From: Psychroserpens luteus | Lineage (GTDB): Bacteria; Bacteroidota; Bacteroidia; Flavobacteriales; Flavobacteriaceae | Direction: 5' to 3' | Assembly: GCF_015319355.1 (NCBI RefSeq) | Contig: NZ_JADILU010000012.1 | Span: forward strand, 1 to 51,282 | DNA: 51,282 nt | Shown: positions 44,171 to 51,282 of the stretch, piece after piece | How the letters are laid out: each line of letters opens with the position of its first letter | How positions within the stretch are numbered: position 1 is the first letter of the stretch | The notes under the pieces: model-generated | Told to the model about the DNA's origin: nothing | The model's input: only the letters and a program-made list of their open reading frames with translations | Database searches by the model: none | Made by a program: the position numbers and the translations under genes

Positions 44171-44644
44171 ATGAGACACGGAAAGAAATTTAACCATTTA
44201 GGAAGACAAACTGCTCATAGAAAAGCAATGTTAGCTAACATGGCATGTTCATTAATTGAACATAAACGTATCAACACAACTGTTGCAAAAGCAAAAGCTT
44301 TAAAACAATTTGTTGAACCAATGATTACTAAATCTAAAACAGATACGACGCATAACAGACGTATCGTTATGGCTAAACTAAGACAAAAGGATGTTGTTGC
44401 TGAATTATTCAGAGACGTTGCACCTAAAATTGGTGATCGTCCAGGTGGTTATACAAGAATCATCAAATTAGGAAACAGACTTGGTGATAACGCTGATATG
44501 GCAATGATTGAGTTAGTTGATTACAATGAGATCTACAATGCAGGTAAAGCAGAGAAGAAGACGACTAGAAGAAGTCGTAGAGGAGGCTCTAAACCAGCAG
44601 TTGCTCCAGTTGAAACTAAAGCAACTAACGAAGAAGAAGAATAA
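44171..44644 (+). CDS. rplQ: 50S ribosomal protein L17
   Basis: 157 residues: [40 protein letters not shown], and [22 protein letters not shown]-terminal extension of about 30 residues (basic, then acidic EEEE) makes it longer than E. coli L17, as is usual in Bacteroidota. It is the last gene of the supercluster; a perfect terminator follows. Confidence 0.98.
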   Translation: MRHGKKFNHLGRQTAHRKAMLANMACSLIEHKRINTTVAKAKALKQFVEPMITKSKTDTTHNRRIVMAKLRQKDVVAELFRDVAPKIGDRPGGYTRIIKLGNRLGDNADMAMIELVDYNEIYNAGKAEKKTTRRSRRGGSKPAVAPVETKATNEEEE

Positions 44645-44665
44645 ATGTTAATAAGCATTTAATAT

Positions 44666-44702
44666 AAAAAGGATAATCTATTTTAGATTATCCTTTTTTT
44701 TA
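44666..44702 (+). terminator. Terminator of the ribosomal supercluster
   Basis: AAAAAGGATAATCTA (44666-44680) and TAGATTATCCTTTTT (44684-44698) form a perfect 15-bp stem with a TTT loop, followed by a T-tract. It lies 22 bp after rplQ. Confidence 0.92.
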
Positions 44703-44724
44703 TAGATTTTTGTGAAAATAATTT

Positions 44725-44819
44725 GGGCGTTAACTTTTAATGCTCCATTGCATTAAAAGGTCAGGCTTTCGGCAGTCGCTCTCTACGAGGAGCTCCAACA
44801 AAGCCTTAATCCTTAACGC
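44725..44819. repeat. Compound palindromic (REP-like) intergenic repeat
   Basis: A 95-bp element bounded by inverted ends GCGTTAA (44727-44733) and TTAACGC (44813-44819). Inside: CTTTTAATGC/GCATTAAAAG (44734-44743, 44750-44759), AGGCTTT/AAAGCCT (44763-44769, 44800-44806) and a GCTC/GAGC hairpin. The GGGCGTTA ... CTTTCGGC ... CCTTAACGC layout resembles a dispersed repeat common in Bacteroidota genomes. It is GC-richer than its neighbours. Confidence 0.65.
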
Positions 44820-44875
44820 AGTAGAACAACAAGATAATTAATAACAACTTTAGGACATTCAACACACAACAAAAA

Positions 44876-45979
44876 ATGAAATACCAAAAACGTAAAAAAG
44901 CCCTAATCTTACTTGCAGACGGAACAATTTTTCACGGTAAATCAATAGGCAAAGAAGGGACTGCCTTTGGTGAAGTTTGTTTTAATACAGGTACAACTGG
45001 TTACCAAGAAATTTTTACAGACCCATCGTATTATGGTCAGTTAATGGTGACAACCAACGCTCATATTGGAAACTACGGTACAAAAGCAGATGAATCAGAA
45101 TCAGATGCTATTAAAATTTCAGGATTAATCTGTAAGAACTTTAGTTTTCATTATTCTCGTCCTGATGGAGACAAATCTTTAGAAGAGTTTTTAGACGATA
45201 ATAATCTCTTAGCAATTTCAGATGTAGATACTAGAGCACTAGTAAGCCATATTAGAGATCATGGAGCTATGAATGCAGTAATTTCTACAGAGGTTGAAAA
45301 TGTTGAAGGCTTGAAGAAGCAACTTTCCGAAGTACCAAGTATGGAAGGTTTAGAGTTAGCATCTCAAGTATCCACAAAAGAGCCTTATTGTTATGGAGAT
45401 GAAAATGCAACGTATAAAATTGCAGCTTTAGACATCGGTATTAAAAAGAATATTTTACGTAACCTATCTAAACGTGACGCTTATATAAAAGTGTTTCCAT
45501 ACAATTCAAAATTTGAAGATTTAGAGGCATTTAAACCAGATGGTTATTTCTTATCTAATGGTCCTGGAGATCCAGAACCTTTATTAGAAGCTCAAGCAGT
45601 TGCAAAAGAAATCATTAAAAGAGACTTACCTTTATTTGGGATTTGTTTAGGTTATCAAGTGATTGCATTGGCAAACGGAATTTCAACTTACAAAATGCAC
45701 AATGGTCACAGAGGAATTAATCATCCAGTGAAAAACCTATTGACAACAAAAGGTGAAATTACTTCTCAAAACCATGGATTTGCTATCAATAGGGAAGAAA
45801 CTGAAAACCATCCAGATATTGAGATTACTCATGTGCATCTTAACGATCATACGGTTGCAGGAATTAAATTGAAAAATAAAAACTGCTTTTCGGTACAATA
45901 TCATCCAGAAGCAAGTCCTGGACCAAATGACTCGGTCTATTTATTTGACCAGTTTATTCAGAATATGAAAAAGAACTAG
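44876..45979 (+). CDS. carA: Carbamoyl-phosphate synthase small (glutaminase) subunit
   Basis: 367 residues. N-terminal CarA domain (ALILLADGTIFHGKSIGKEG, FNTGTTGYQEIFTDPSYYGQ) and a C-terminal class I glutamine amidotransferase with FGICLGYQVIALA (nucleophile Cys) and VQYHPEASPGP (His and Glu of the triad). It supplies ammonia to CarB for arginine and pyrimidine synthesis. carB is not adjacent. It begins 57 bp after the REP-like repeat. Confidence 0.97.
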   Translation: MKYQKRKKALILLADGTIFHGKSIGKEGTAFGEVCFNTGTTGYQEIFTDPSYYGQLMVTTNAHIGNYGTKADESESDAIKISGLICKNFSFHYSRPDGDKSLEEFLDDNNLLAISDVDTRALVSHIRDHGAMNAVISTEVENVEGLKKQLSEVPSMEGLELASQVSTKEPYCYGDENATYKIAALDIGIKKNILRNLSKRDAYIKVFPYNSKFEDLEAFKPDGYFLSNGPGDPEPLLEAQAVAKEIIKRDLPLFGICLGYQVIALANGISTYKMHNGHRGINHPVKNLLTTKGEITSQNHGFAINREETENHPDIEITHVHLNDHTVAGIKLKNKNCFSVQYHPEASPGPNDSVYLFDQFIQNMKKN

Positions 45980-45984
45980 TGACA

Positions 45985-46020
45985 AAAAAGCAATGAATGT
46001 TATAATTCATTGCTTTTTCT
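45985..46020 (+). terminator. Terminator after carA
   Basis: AAAAAGCAATGAAT (45985-45998) and ATTCATTGCTTTTT (46005-46018) form a perfect 14-bp stem with a 6-nt loop and T-tract, 5 bp after the carA stop. Confidence 0.9.
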
Positions 46021-46088
46021 CTTTTACGAAAACATTGTAGTTGAGATTTTATGTAATTCTCGGTTATGTTAATTCCATATAGACCAAG

Positions 46089-46103
46089 TATTTCGTAAAT
46101 TTG
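46089..46103 (+). promoter_or_regulatory. -7 region of eno, shared motif with gltA
   Basis: TATTTCGTAAATT (46089-46101) overlaps an exact TAnnTTTG box, TAAATTTG (46096-46103), 75 nt before the eno ATG. The same 13-mer lies before gltA (48544-48556). A clear TTG at -33 is not seen. Confidence 0.45.
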
Positions 46104-46154
46104 TTTACACACTCCTGCAAGGTTTCAAAACTTAGAGGTTTACATAAAAAATAA

Positions 46155-47471
<1,317 letters not shown>

Positions 47472-47493
47472 GATATATTAGACTATAAAAGTT

Positions 47494-47529
47494 AAAAACC
47501 TATTCGTTAATTCGGGTAGGTTTTTTGTT
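47494..47529 (+). terminator. Terminator after eno
   Basis: AAAAACCTA (47494-47502) pairs with TAGGTTTTT (47517-47525), extended inward by TTCG/CGGG with two wobbles and a TTAATT loop. The T-tract follows. Confidence 0.85.
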
Positions 47530-47557
47530 TTAAATTTAACGTTAAATTGATCTGGCT

Positions 47558-47629
47558 TTCCTGCCAAAGCAGGAATCCACAAATATGAAAACCATAGATT
47601 CCTTCCTACGCAGGAATGATAGTTTTCAT
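47558..47629. repeat. Two TTCCTGC-GCAGGAA palindromic repeats
   Basis: TTCCTGC-CAAA-GCAGGAA (47558-47564, 47569-47575) is a perfect hairpin. A second, imperfect copy ATTCCT...AGGAAT (47598-47603, 47612-47617) is framed by ATGAAAAC (47585-47592) and GTTTTCAT (47622-47629). The last arm abuts the stop of the minus-strand DUF481 gene. Looks like a short dispersed palindromic element. Length and core differ from the rpsJ-rplC and rplQ-carA elements. Confidence 0.6.
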
Positions 47630-48396
47630 CAAAAACTATAAACCAAACCATTGGTCAATTCAAATTGTGTCTTTGGGATACTAGAACTCACAGGAACCTT
47701 ATCATAGAAATAATTAAAATTGGTCTTAAATGCCAAATTCTCAAAGATTTCAAATAGGAGTGAGGTGTTGCTAGAAAAGCGATAATCACTAAACGCATCT
47801 AGTTTTGGTTGATAATAGCTCGTACTAATGATGCTTATCGTTTCGGTAGGATATAAACTAAAAGATAAATAAGCACTTCCTCTCACGTCGTTTTGCGTTC
47901 TATTAATAATTACATCATCAGCATTAGAGGCTTTTTCATATTCGTACATAATTAAGGTTCCCAAATAGAAACGGTAATTATCACTTTTGGTTAATTTTAA
48001 ACGTGGACCAGTACCAATTAAACCTCTAAAATCAATTTGTGAAATCGCATCGTATTGTGCTTGAGCAAAAGCTTCCCACTTAACACGTTCTGTAATTTTT
48101 CTATTATAGCGTAAATGTTGTGTACCTCTATTGACTAATGAGTTGTCTTCTATTTTTTCAAACTTCAAGTCATTAACAAATAACCATAGATTGGTTTTGT
48201 CGTTATATTGAAGATGCGCTTTATTTGCAATTCTAAAAATAGTATTCTTGTTCTTTATTAATGATACATCTAAGCTCGCAGAGCCAGTCCATTTAGCAGA
48301 ATCTGAAGGTTTACGTAAAGTCTCCACATTAATCACTTGTGAGAAGCCTGTTAAGCTTAAAAAGAATAGTATATATGAGAGTTTTAACATGTACAT
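47629..48396 (-). CDS. DUF481 outer membrane beta-barrel protein
   Basis: 255 residues. A signal peptide covers about residues 1-19 (ILFFLSLTGFSQ). The mature part is a series of alternating beta-strands matching DUF481 (TGSASLDVSLIKNKNTIFRI, KHNLQY-like AHLQYNDKTNLWLFVNDLKF, FRGLIGTGPRLKL, FYLGTLIMYEYEKA), and it ends in SF with a terminal Phe, as outer membrane barrels do. The function is unknown. The start could be ATG 48396 or the second ATG 48390. An exact -7 box, TATTTTTG, lies at 48410-48417. It is convergent with eno. Confidence 0.8.
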   Translation of the reverse strand: MYMLKLSYILFFLSLTGFSQVINVETLRKPSDSAKWTGSASLDVSLIKNKNTIFRIANKAHLQYNDKTNLWLFVNDLKFEKIEDNSLVNRGTQHLRYNRKITERVKWEAFAQAQYDAISQIDFRGLIGTGPRLKLTKSDNYRFYLGTLIMYEYEKASNADDVIINRTQNDVRGSAYLSFSLYPTETISIISTSYYQPKLDAFSDYRFSSNTSLLFEIFENLAFKTNFNYFYDKVPVSSSIPKTQFELTNGLVYSF

Positions 48397-48409
48397 GAGA
48401 ATTAAGTTG

Positions 48410-48417
48410 CAAAAATA
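48410..48417 (-). promoter_or_regulatory. -7 box of the DUF481 gene
   Basis: TATTTTTG on the minus strand fits TAnnTTTG, 13 nt before the ATG at 48396. A TTG at 48432-48434 gives a spacer of only 14 nt, so the -33 element is weak. Confidence 0.4.
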
Positions 48418-48543
48418 AAATTTCTATTTTACAATAAAGCATCACGATTATTAATACTGCATATTTCCGTAGAAAAGAATAATAACTTTTATTAATATCA
48501 TAATTGTTAAAAGCATTATAAATGTACTTCGTAAATCATTAGA

Positions 48544-48556
48544 TATTTCGTAAATT
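48544..48556 (+). promoter_or_regulatory. gltA upstream motif shared with eno
   Basis: TATTTCGTAAATT is identical to the 13-mer before eno. A shorter copy (TTCGTAAAT) occurs at about 48528-48536. The motif overlaps a degenerate -7 box (TAAATTAG), 47 nt before the gltA start. Confidence 0.4.
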
Positions 48557-48602
48557 AGCATTCCGCAGAAAAAAATAAATTCTAATATAATTATAATAAT
48601 AC

Positions 48603-49889
48603 ATGTCAGATAAAGCTACACTAGAAATTAATGGTAAAAAATATGAATTTCCATTGATTACAGGTACAGAAAATGAAGTCGCAATAGATATCAAAACCTT
48701 AAGAGCTGCCACAGAAGGTGTCATAACCATTGATCCAGGATATAAAAACACAGGTTCTTGCGAAAGTGCAATTACGTTTTTAGATGGAGAGAAAGGAATC
48801 TTGAGATATAGAGGCTATTCTATAGAAGAGTTAGCAGAAAAGGCAGACTTTCTTGAAGTAGCTTATCTTTTAATATTTGGAGAATTACCAAATGAAGAGC
48901 AGTTAGAAAAGTTTCATTCAGATATTAAAAAGAATTCTGTAGTTGATGATGATATTAAAAAAATCTTAGACGCTTTTCCTAAATCTGCACATCCAATGGG
49001 TGTTTTAGCATCTTTGACAAGTGCATTGACTTCTTTTAATCCATCATCTGTGAATGTAGATTCTGAAGAAGATATGTACAATGCTATTGTTAAGATTTTA
49101 GGGAAATTCCCAATCTTAGTAGCTTGGACTATGCGTAAGAAAAAAGGATTACCATTTGATTATGGAAATTCTTCTTTAGGTTATGTGGAGAATTTGTTGC
49201 AAATGATGTTTAAGCAACCAAATGAAGATTATAAGCAAAATCCAATCCTAGTAAATGCTTTAGATAAGTTATTAATCTTACATGCAGATCACGAACAAAA
49301 CTGTTCTACATCTACTGTGAGAATTACAGGATCATCACACGCAGGTTTATTTGTGTCGTTATCTGCTGGTATTTCTGCACTTTGGGGACCACTTCATGGT
49401 GGAGCAAACCAAGCAGTTTTAGAAATGTTAGAAGGTATCAAAGAAGATGGAGGAGATACAAGTAAGTATATGGCTAAGGCTAAAGACAAACAAGATCCTT
49501 TCCGTTTAATGGGCTTTGGACATCGTGTGTATAAAAACTTTGATCCTAGAGCAAAAATAATTAAAGTTGCTGCAGATGAAGTATTAGGTGACTTAGGTGT
49601 AGAAGATCCAATTTTAGATATCGCTAAAGGTTTGGCAAAAGAAGCTTTAGAAGATCCATATTTTGTAGATAGAAAATTATATCCAAACGTTGATTTCTAT
49701 TCTGGTATTATATACAGAGCAATGGGAATTCCTACCGAAATGTTCACAGTAATGTTCGCTTTAGGACGTTTACCAGGTTGGATATCTCAATGGAAAGAAA
49801 TGCGTATGCGTAAAGAACCAATTGGTCGTCCACGTCAATTGTATATTGGAGAAACATACAGACCATTTAAAGAAATGAGTAAGAGATAA
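48603..49889 (+). CDS. gltA: Citrate synthase
   Basis: 428 residues, type II-like citrate synthase with an N-terminal beta-rich extension (LEINGKKYEFPLITGTENEV). Catalytic segments: STSTVRITGSSHAGLFVSLS, GPLHGGANQAVLEML and GFGHRVYKNFDPRAK (active-site His residues), and LYPNVDFYSGIIYRAMGIPT with the catalytic Asp. It condenses acetyl-CoA and oxaloacetate. The stop is followed by a terminator fused to the next gene's promoter. Confidence 0.97.
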   Translation: MSDKATLEINGKKYEFPLITGTENEVAIDIKTLRAATEGVITIDPGYKNTGSCESAITFLDGEKGILRYRGYSIEELAEKADFLEVAYLLIFGELPNEEQLEKFHSDIKKNSVVDDDIKKILDAFPKSAHPMGVLASLTSALTSFNPSSVNVDSEEDMYNAIVKILGKFPILVAWTMRKKKGLPFDYGNSSLGYVENLLQMMFKQPNEDYKQNPILVNALDKLLILHADHEQNCSTSTVRITGSSHAGLFVSLSAGISALWGPLHGGANQAVLEMLEGIKEDGGDTSKYMAKAKDKQDPFRLMGFGHRVYKNFDPRAKIIKVAADEVLGDLGVEDPILDIAKGLAKEALEDPYFVDRKLYPNVDFYSGIIYRAMGIPTEMFTVMFALGRLPGWISQWKEMRMRKEPIGRPRQLYIGETYRPFKEMSKR

Positions 49890-49907
49890 ATTACTCTAAG
49901 TAATAGT

Positions 49908-49940
49908 AAAGGCTTCATAATTTATTTATGGAGCTTTTTT
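49908..49940 (+). terminator. Terminator after gltA
   Basis: AAAGGCTTCATAA (49908-49920) pairs with TTATGGAGCTTTT (49926-49938), 13 bp with two G-T wobbles and a 5-nt loop. The T-tract runs directly into the -7 box of the next gene. Confidence 0.8.
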
Positions 49941-49948
49941 TATATTTG
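49941..49948 (+). promoter_or_regulatory. -7 box of the amidinotransferase gene
   Basis: TATATTTG matches TAnnTTTG exactly and begins at the end of the gltA terminator T-tract. TAACT separates it from the ATG at 49954, which predicts a leaderless or nearly leaderless mRNA. The -33 region falls inside the terminator stem and has no clear TTG. Confidence 0.5.
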
Positions 49949-49953
49949 TAACT

Positions 49954-50868
49954 ATGATAAAACTTCATGTAAAAAATGAGACCTCTCGTTTGCGAGCAGT
50001 AATTCTCGGTACAGCAAAAAGCAATGGTCCAACACCAAATGTAGACCAAGCTTATGATCCTAAATCTTTAGAACATATCAAAGCAGGGACCTATCCACTA
50101 GAAGACGATATGGTTAAAGAAATGGAAGCTGTAGCCAAAGTTTTTGAAAAATATGACGTTACCGTCTATCGACCAGAAATTATAGAAAATTGCAACCAGA
50201 TTTTTAGTAGAGACATTGGTTTTGTCATTGATGATACATTTGTAAAAGCTAATATTTTACCAGATCGTGAAGAAGAGTTAGAGGCTATTCAATACGTGAT
50301 TGACCAGATGAATCCTGAGAAAGTAGTTCGCCCACCAGAGGAAGTTCATATAGAAGGAGGAGATGTTCTTGTTTGGAACGATCATATTTTTATTGGCACA
50401 TATAGAGAACCAGATTATGCTAATTATATCGTTGCTCGTACCAATTTAGAAGGTGTAGAGTATATTACCAAACAGTTTCCCCACAAAACAGTAAAGAGCT
50501 TTAATCTACGTAAATCACAGGTTAACCCAAAAGATAATGCCTTACATCTCGATTGTTGTTTTCAACCTATTGGCACTAACAAAGCGATTTTACACAAAGA
50601 AGGATTTCTTGAAGAAGAGGAGTATGAGTGGTTGCTTAATTTCTTCGGAAAAGAGAATTGCTTCATCATTTCGAAAGATGAAATGTACAATATGAACAGC
50701 AACGTATTTTCAATTTCTGAAAGTGTCATTATTTCTGAACAAAATTTCACCCGATTAAACACATGGCTTCGAGATCAAGGCTTCACTGTTGAAGAAGTAC
50801 CTTATGCCGAAATCGCAAAACAGGAAGGCTTGTTGCGTTGTAGTACGTTGCCTTTAATTAGAGATTAG
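49954..50868 (+). CDS. Amidinotransferase / dimethylargininase family protein
   Basis: 304 residues of the guanidino-group-modifying superfamily (arginine deiminase, DDAH, glycine amidinotransferase). Motifs: CNQIFSRDIGFVIDDTFV (substrate-side Asp), HIEGGDVLVWNDHIFIG (EGGD), LHLDCCFQPIG (catalytic His), MNSNVFSI, and LLRCSTLPLIR with nucleophile Cys296 near the C-terminus. The start follows the promoter box. The exact reaction (deimination or amidino transfer) is not determined. A pseudogene remnant lies convergently 20 bp after the stop. Confidence 0.87.
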   Translation: MIKLHVKNETSRLRAVILGTAKSNGPTPNVDQAYDPKSLEHIKAGTYPLEDDMVKEMEAVAKVFEKYDVTVYRPEIIENCNQIFSRDIGFVIDDTFVKANILPDREEELEAIQYVIDQMNPEKVVRPPEEVHIEGGDVLVWNDHIFIGTYREPDYANYIVARTNLEGVEYITKQFPHKTVKSFNLRKSQVNPKDNALHLDCCFQPIGTNKAILHKEGFLEEEEYEWLLNFFGKENCFIISKDEMYNMNSNVFSISESVIISEQNFTRLNTWLRDQGFTVEEVPYAEIAKQEGLLRCSTLPLIRD

Positions 50869-50888
50869 ATGATTTTTAGATAGTATAG

Positions 50889-51166
50889 TTAAAACTTGAA
50901 TAGCTTGTCTGCATCTTTTTTATTAACAAAAATATGATCGTGATAATAACCAGCAATGACATTGCAACTAATGTTATTTTTTGCTAATTCGGTAGAAAAT
51001 ATTGTTGTTAAATCAGCAGCATCAAGTGAAGAATGAATCATAAGCGTAATCCAAGAAGCAATATATTCATAACTCAAATTTAGCTCATCGGCTTTTTCTT
51101 TTTCAATAACAATGGTTGTACCTTCTGCTTCTTTAAATTCACAAATAGTGTCTTGTCCTGAAAATA
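50889..51166 (-). pseudogene. ACT-domain protein gene, truncated by IS and frameshifted
   Basis: The minus-strand frame reads [20 protein letters not shown], then [19 protein letters not shown] and [20 protein letters not shown], the signature of a conserved flavobacterial ACT-domain protein that normally has an N-terminal stretch before this point. No start codon exists: the open frame runs to about 51176 and stops in the adjacent IS. At the 3' end the frame ends in DADKLFKF-stop, but a shift at GACAAGC gives [10 protein letters not shown], which fits a continuing helix better, so a 1-nt deletion is likely. Two independent lesions make it a pseudogene. Confidence 0.8.
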
Positions 51167-51282
51167 TGGCTACAGGTTAAAATTGATTTTTACACTGTTA
51201 ATTTATATACCATATTTGGTGTTTTATAGTCTAAAGATAAATGTAATCTTATTTCGTTGTATAAATTAATTGCATTTTTTGC
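51167..51282 (-). mobile_element. IS3-family insertion sequence, end at window edge
   Basis: The element carries the C-terminus of a transposase (51190-51282) and a terminal region that on the plus strand reads TGGCTACAGGTTAAAATTG from 51167. Starting with TG would suit an IS3-family end. The boundary is uncertain by about 15 bp, since the other end is outside the window. Confidence 0.7.
51190..51282 (-). CDS. IS3-family transposase, C-terminal fragment (partial at window edge)
   Basis: Thirty residues before the stop at 51190-51192: AKNAINLYNEIRLHLSLDYK, then TPNMVYKLTV. The LYNxxRxHLSL...KTPNxVY motif is the usual C-terminal end of the IS3-family OrfB integrase domain. It differs from the transposase at the left window edge (which has GMSPxEYR), so the two edges carry elements of different subgroups. 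Confidence 0.88.
   Translation of the reverse strand, partial: AKNAINLYNEIRLHLSLDYKTPNMVYKLTV

Overview
The window is a chromosomal segment of a low-GC member of the Bacteroidota, almost certainly family Flavobacteriaceae. The evidence is a SusC/SusD pair, a type IX secretion C-terminal sorting domain, promoters of the TTTG/TAnnTTTG type with almost no Shine-Dalgarno sequences, a str-S10-spc-alpha ribosomal cluster without tuf, map or adk, and several DUF families common in this group (DUF6090, flavobacterial polysaccharide deacetylase-like, DUF481).

Layout. 1-2.6 kb is a decayed, mobile-element-influenced stretch: the end of an IS3-family transposase, a hairpin repeat, a DUF6090 membrane protein, an SGNH hydrolase-like protein, and two short coding relics that I reconstructed by hand. 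2.6-5.6 kb is a small plus-strand locus: a surface lipoprotein with a His-rich segment and a cupin, an AraC regulator, and an acyl-CoA dehydrogenase/flavin monooxygenase-like enzyme. 5.8-7.1 kb is a tandem pair of paralogous lipoproteins. 7.1-9.9 kb is a minus-strand group: PaiB-like flavin protein, dienelactone hydrolase, MFS transporter. 9.9-16.6 kb is housekeeping: radC, deacetylase-like protein, HAD phosphatase, a secreted hypothetical protein, rarA, rhomboid protease and rlmB. Two of its convergent gene pairs share overlapping palindromic stop codons. 16.7-25.1 kb is a SusC/SusD nutrient-uptake operon with two accessory lipoproteins, followed by a T9SS-secreted arylsulfotransferase-like beta-propeller; no carbohydrate-active enzyme is linked to it. 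A BamA/TamA-like outer membrane protein follows at 25.2-26.9 kb.

27.0-44.7 kb is the complete ribosomal protein supercluster, rpsL to rplQ, with fusA, secY, infA, rpmJ and rpoA. It begins at a textbook Bacteroidota promoter and ends at a perfect 15-bp terminator. Its spacing is tight except at six joints (rpsL/rpsG, rpsJ/rplC, rpsN/rpsH, secY/infA, rpsM/rpsK, rpsK/rpsD). Those joints hold inverted repeats, a strong intrinsic terminator or structured leaders, which makes them the best places to look for undescribed cis-regulation. 44.9-50.9 kb holds central-metabolism genes: carA, eno, a DUF481 outer membrane protein, gltA and an amidinotransferase-family enzyme. The window ends in an ACT-domain gene destroyed by an IS3-family insertion and a frameshift.

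I see no CRISPR array, tRNA, rRNA, phage or defence system. The most interesting signals are regulatory: the intrinsic terminator plus palindromes between rpsJ and rplC, candidate S8 and S4 leader structures, genes whose -7 promoter box lies 4-5 nt before the start codon (predicted leaderless mRNAs), and two terminators fused directly to the next gene's promoter.
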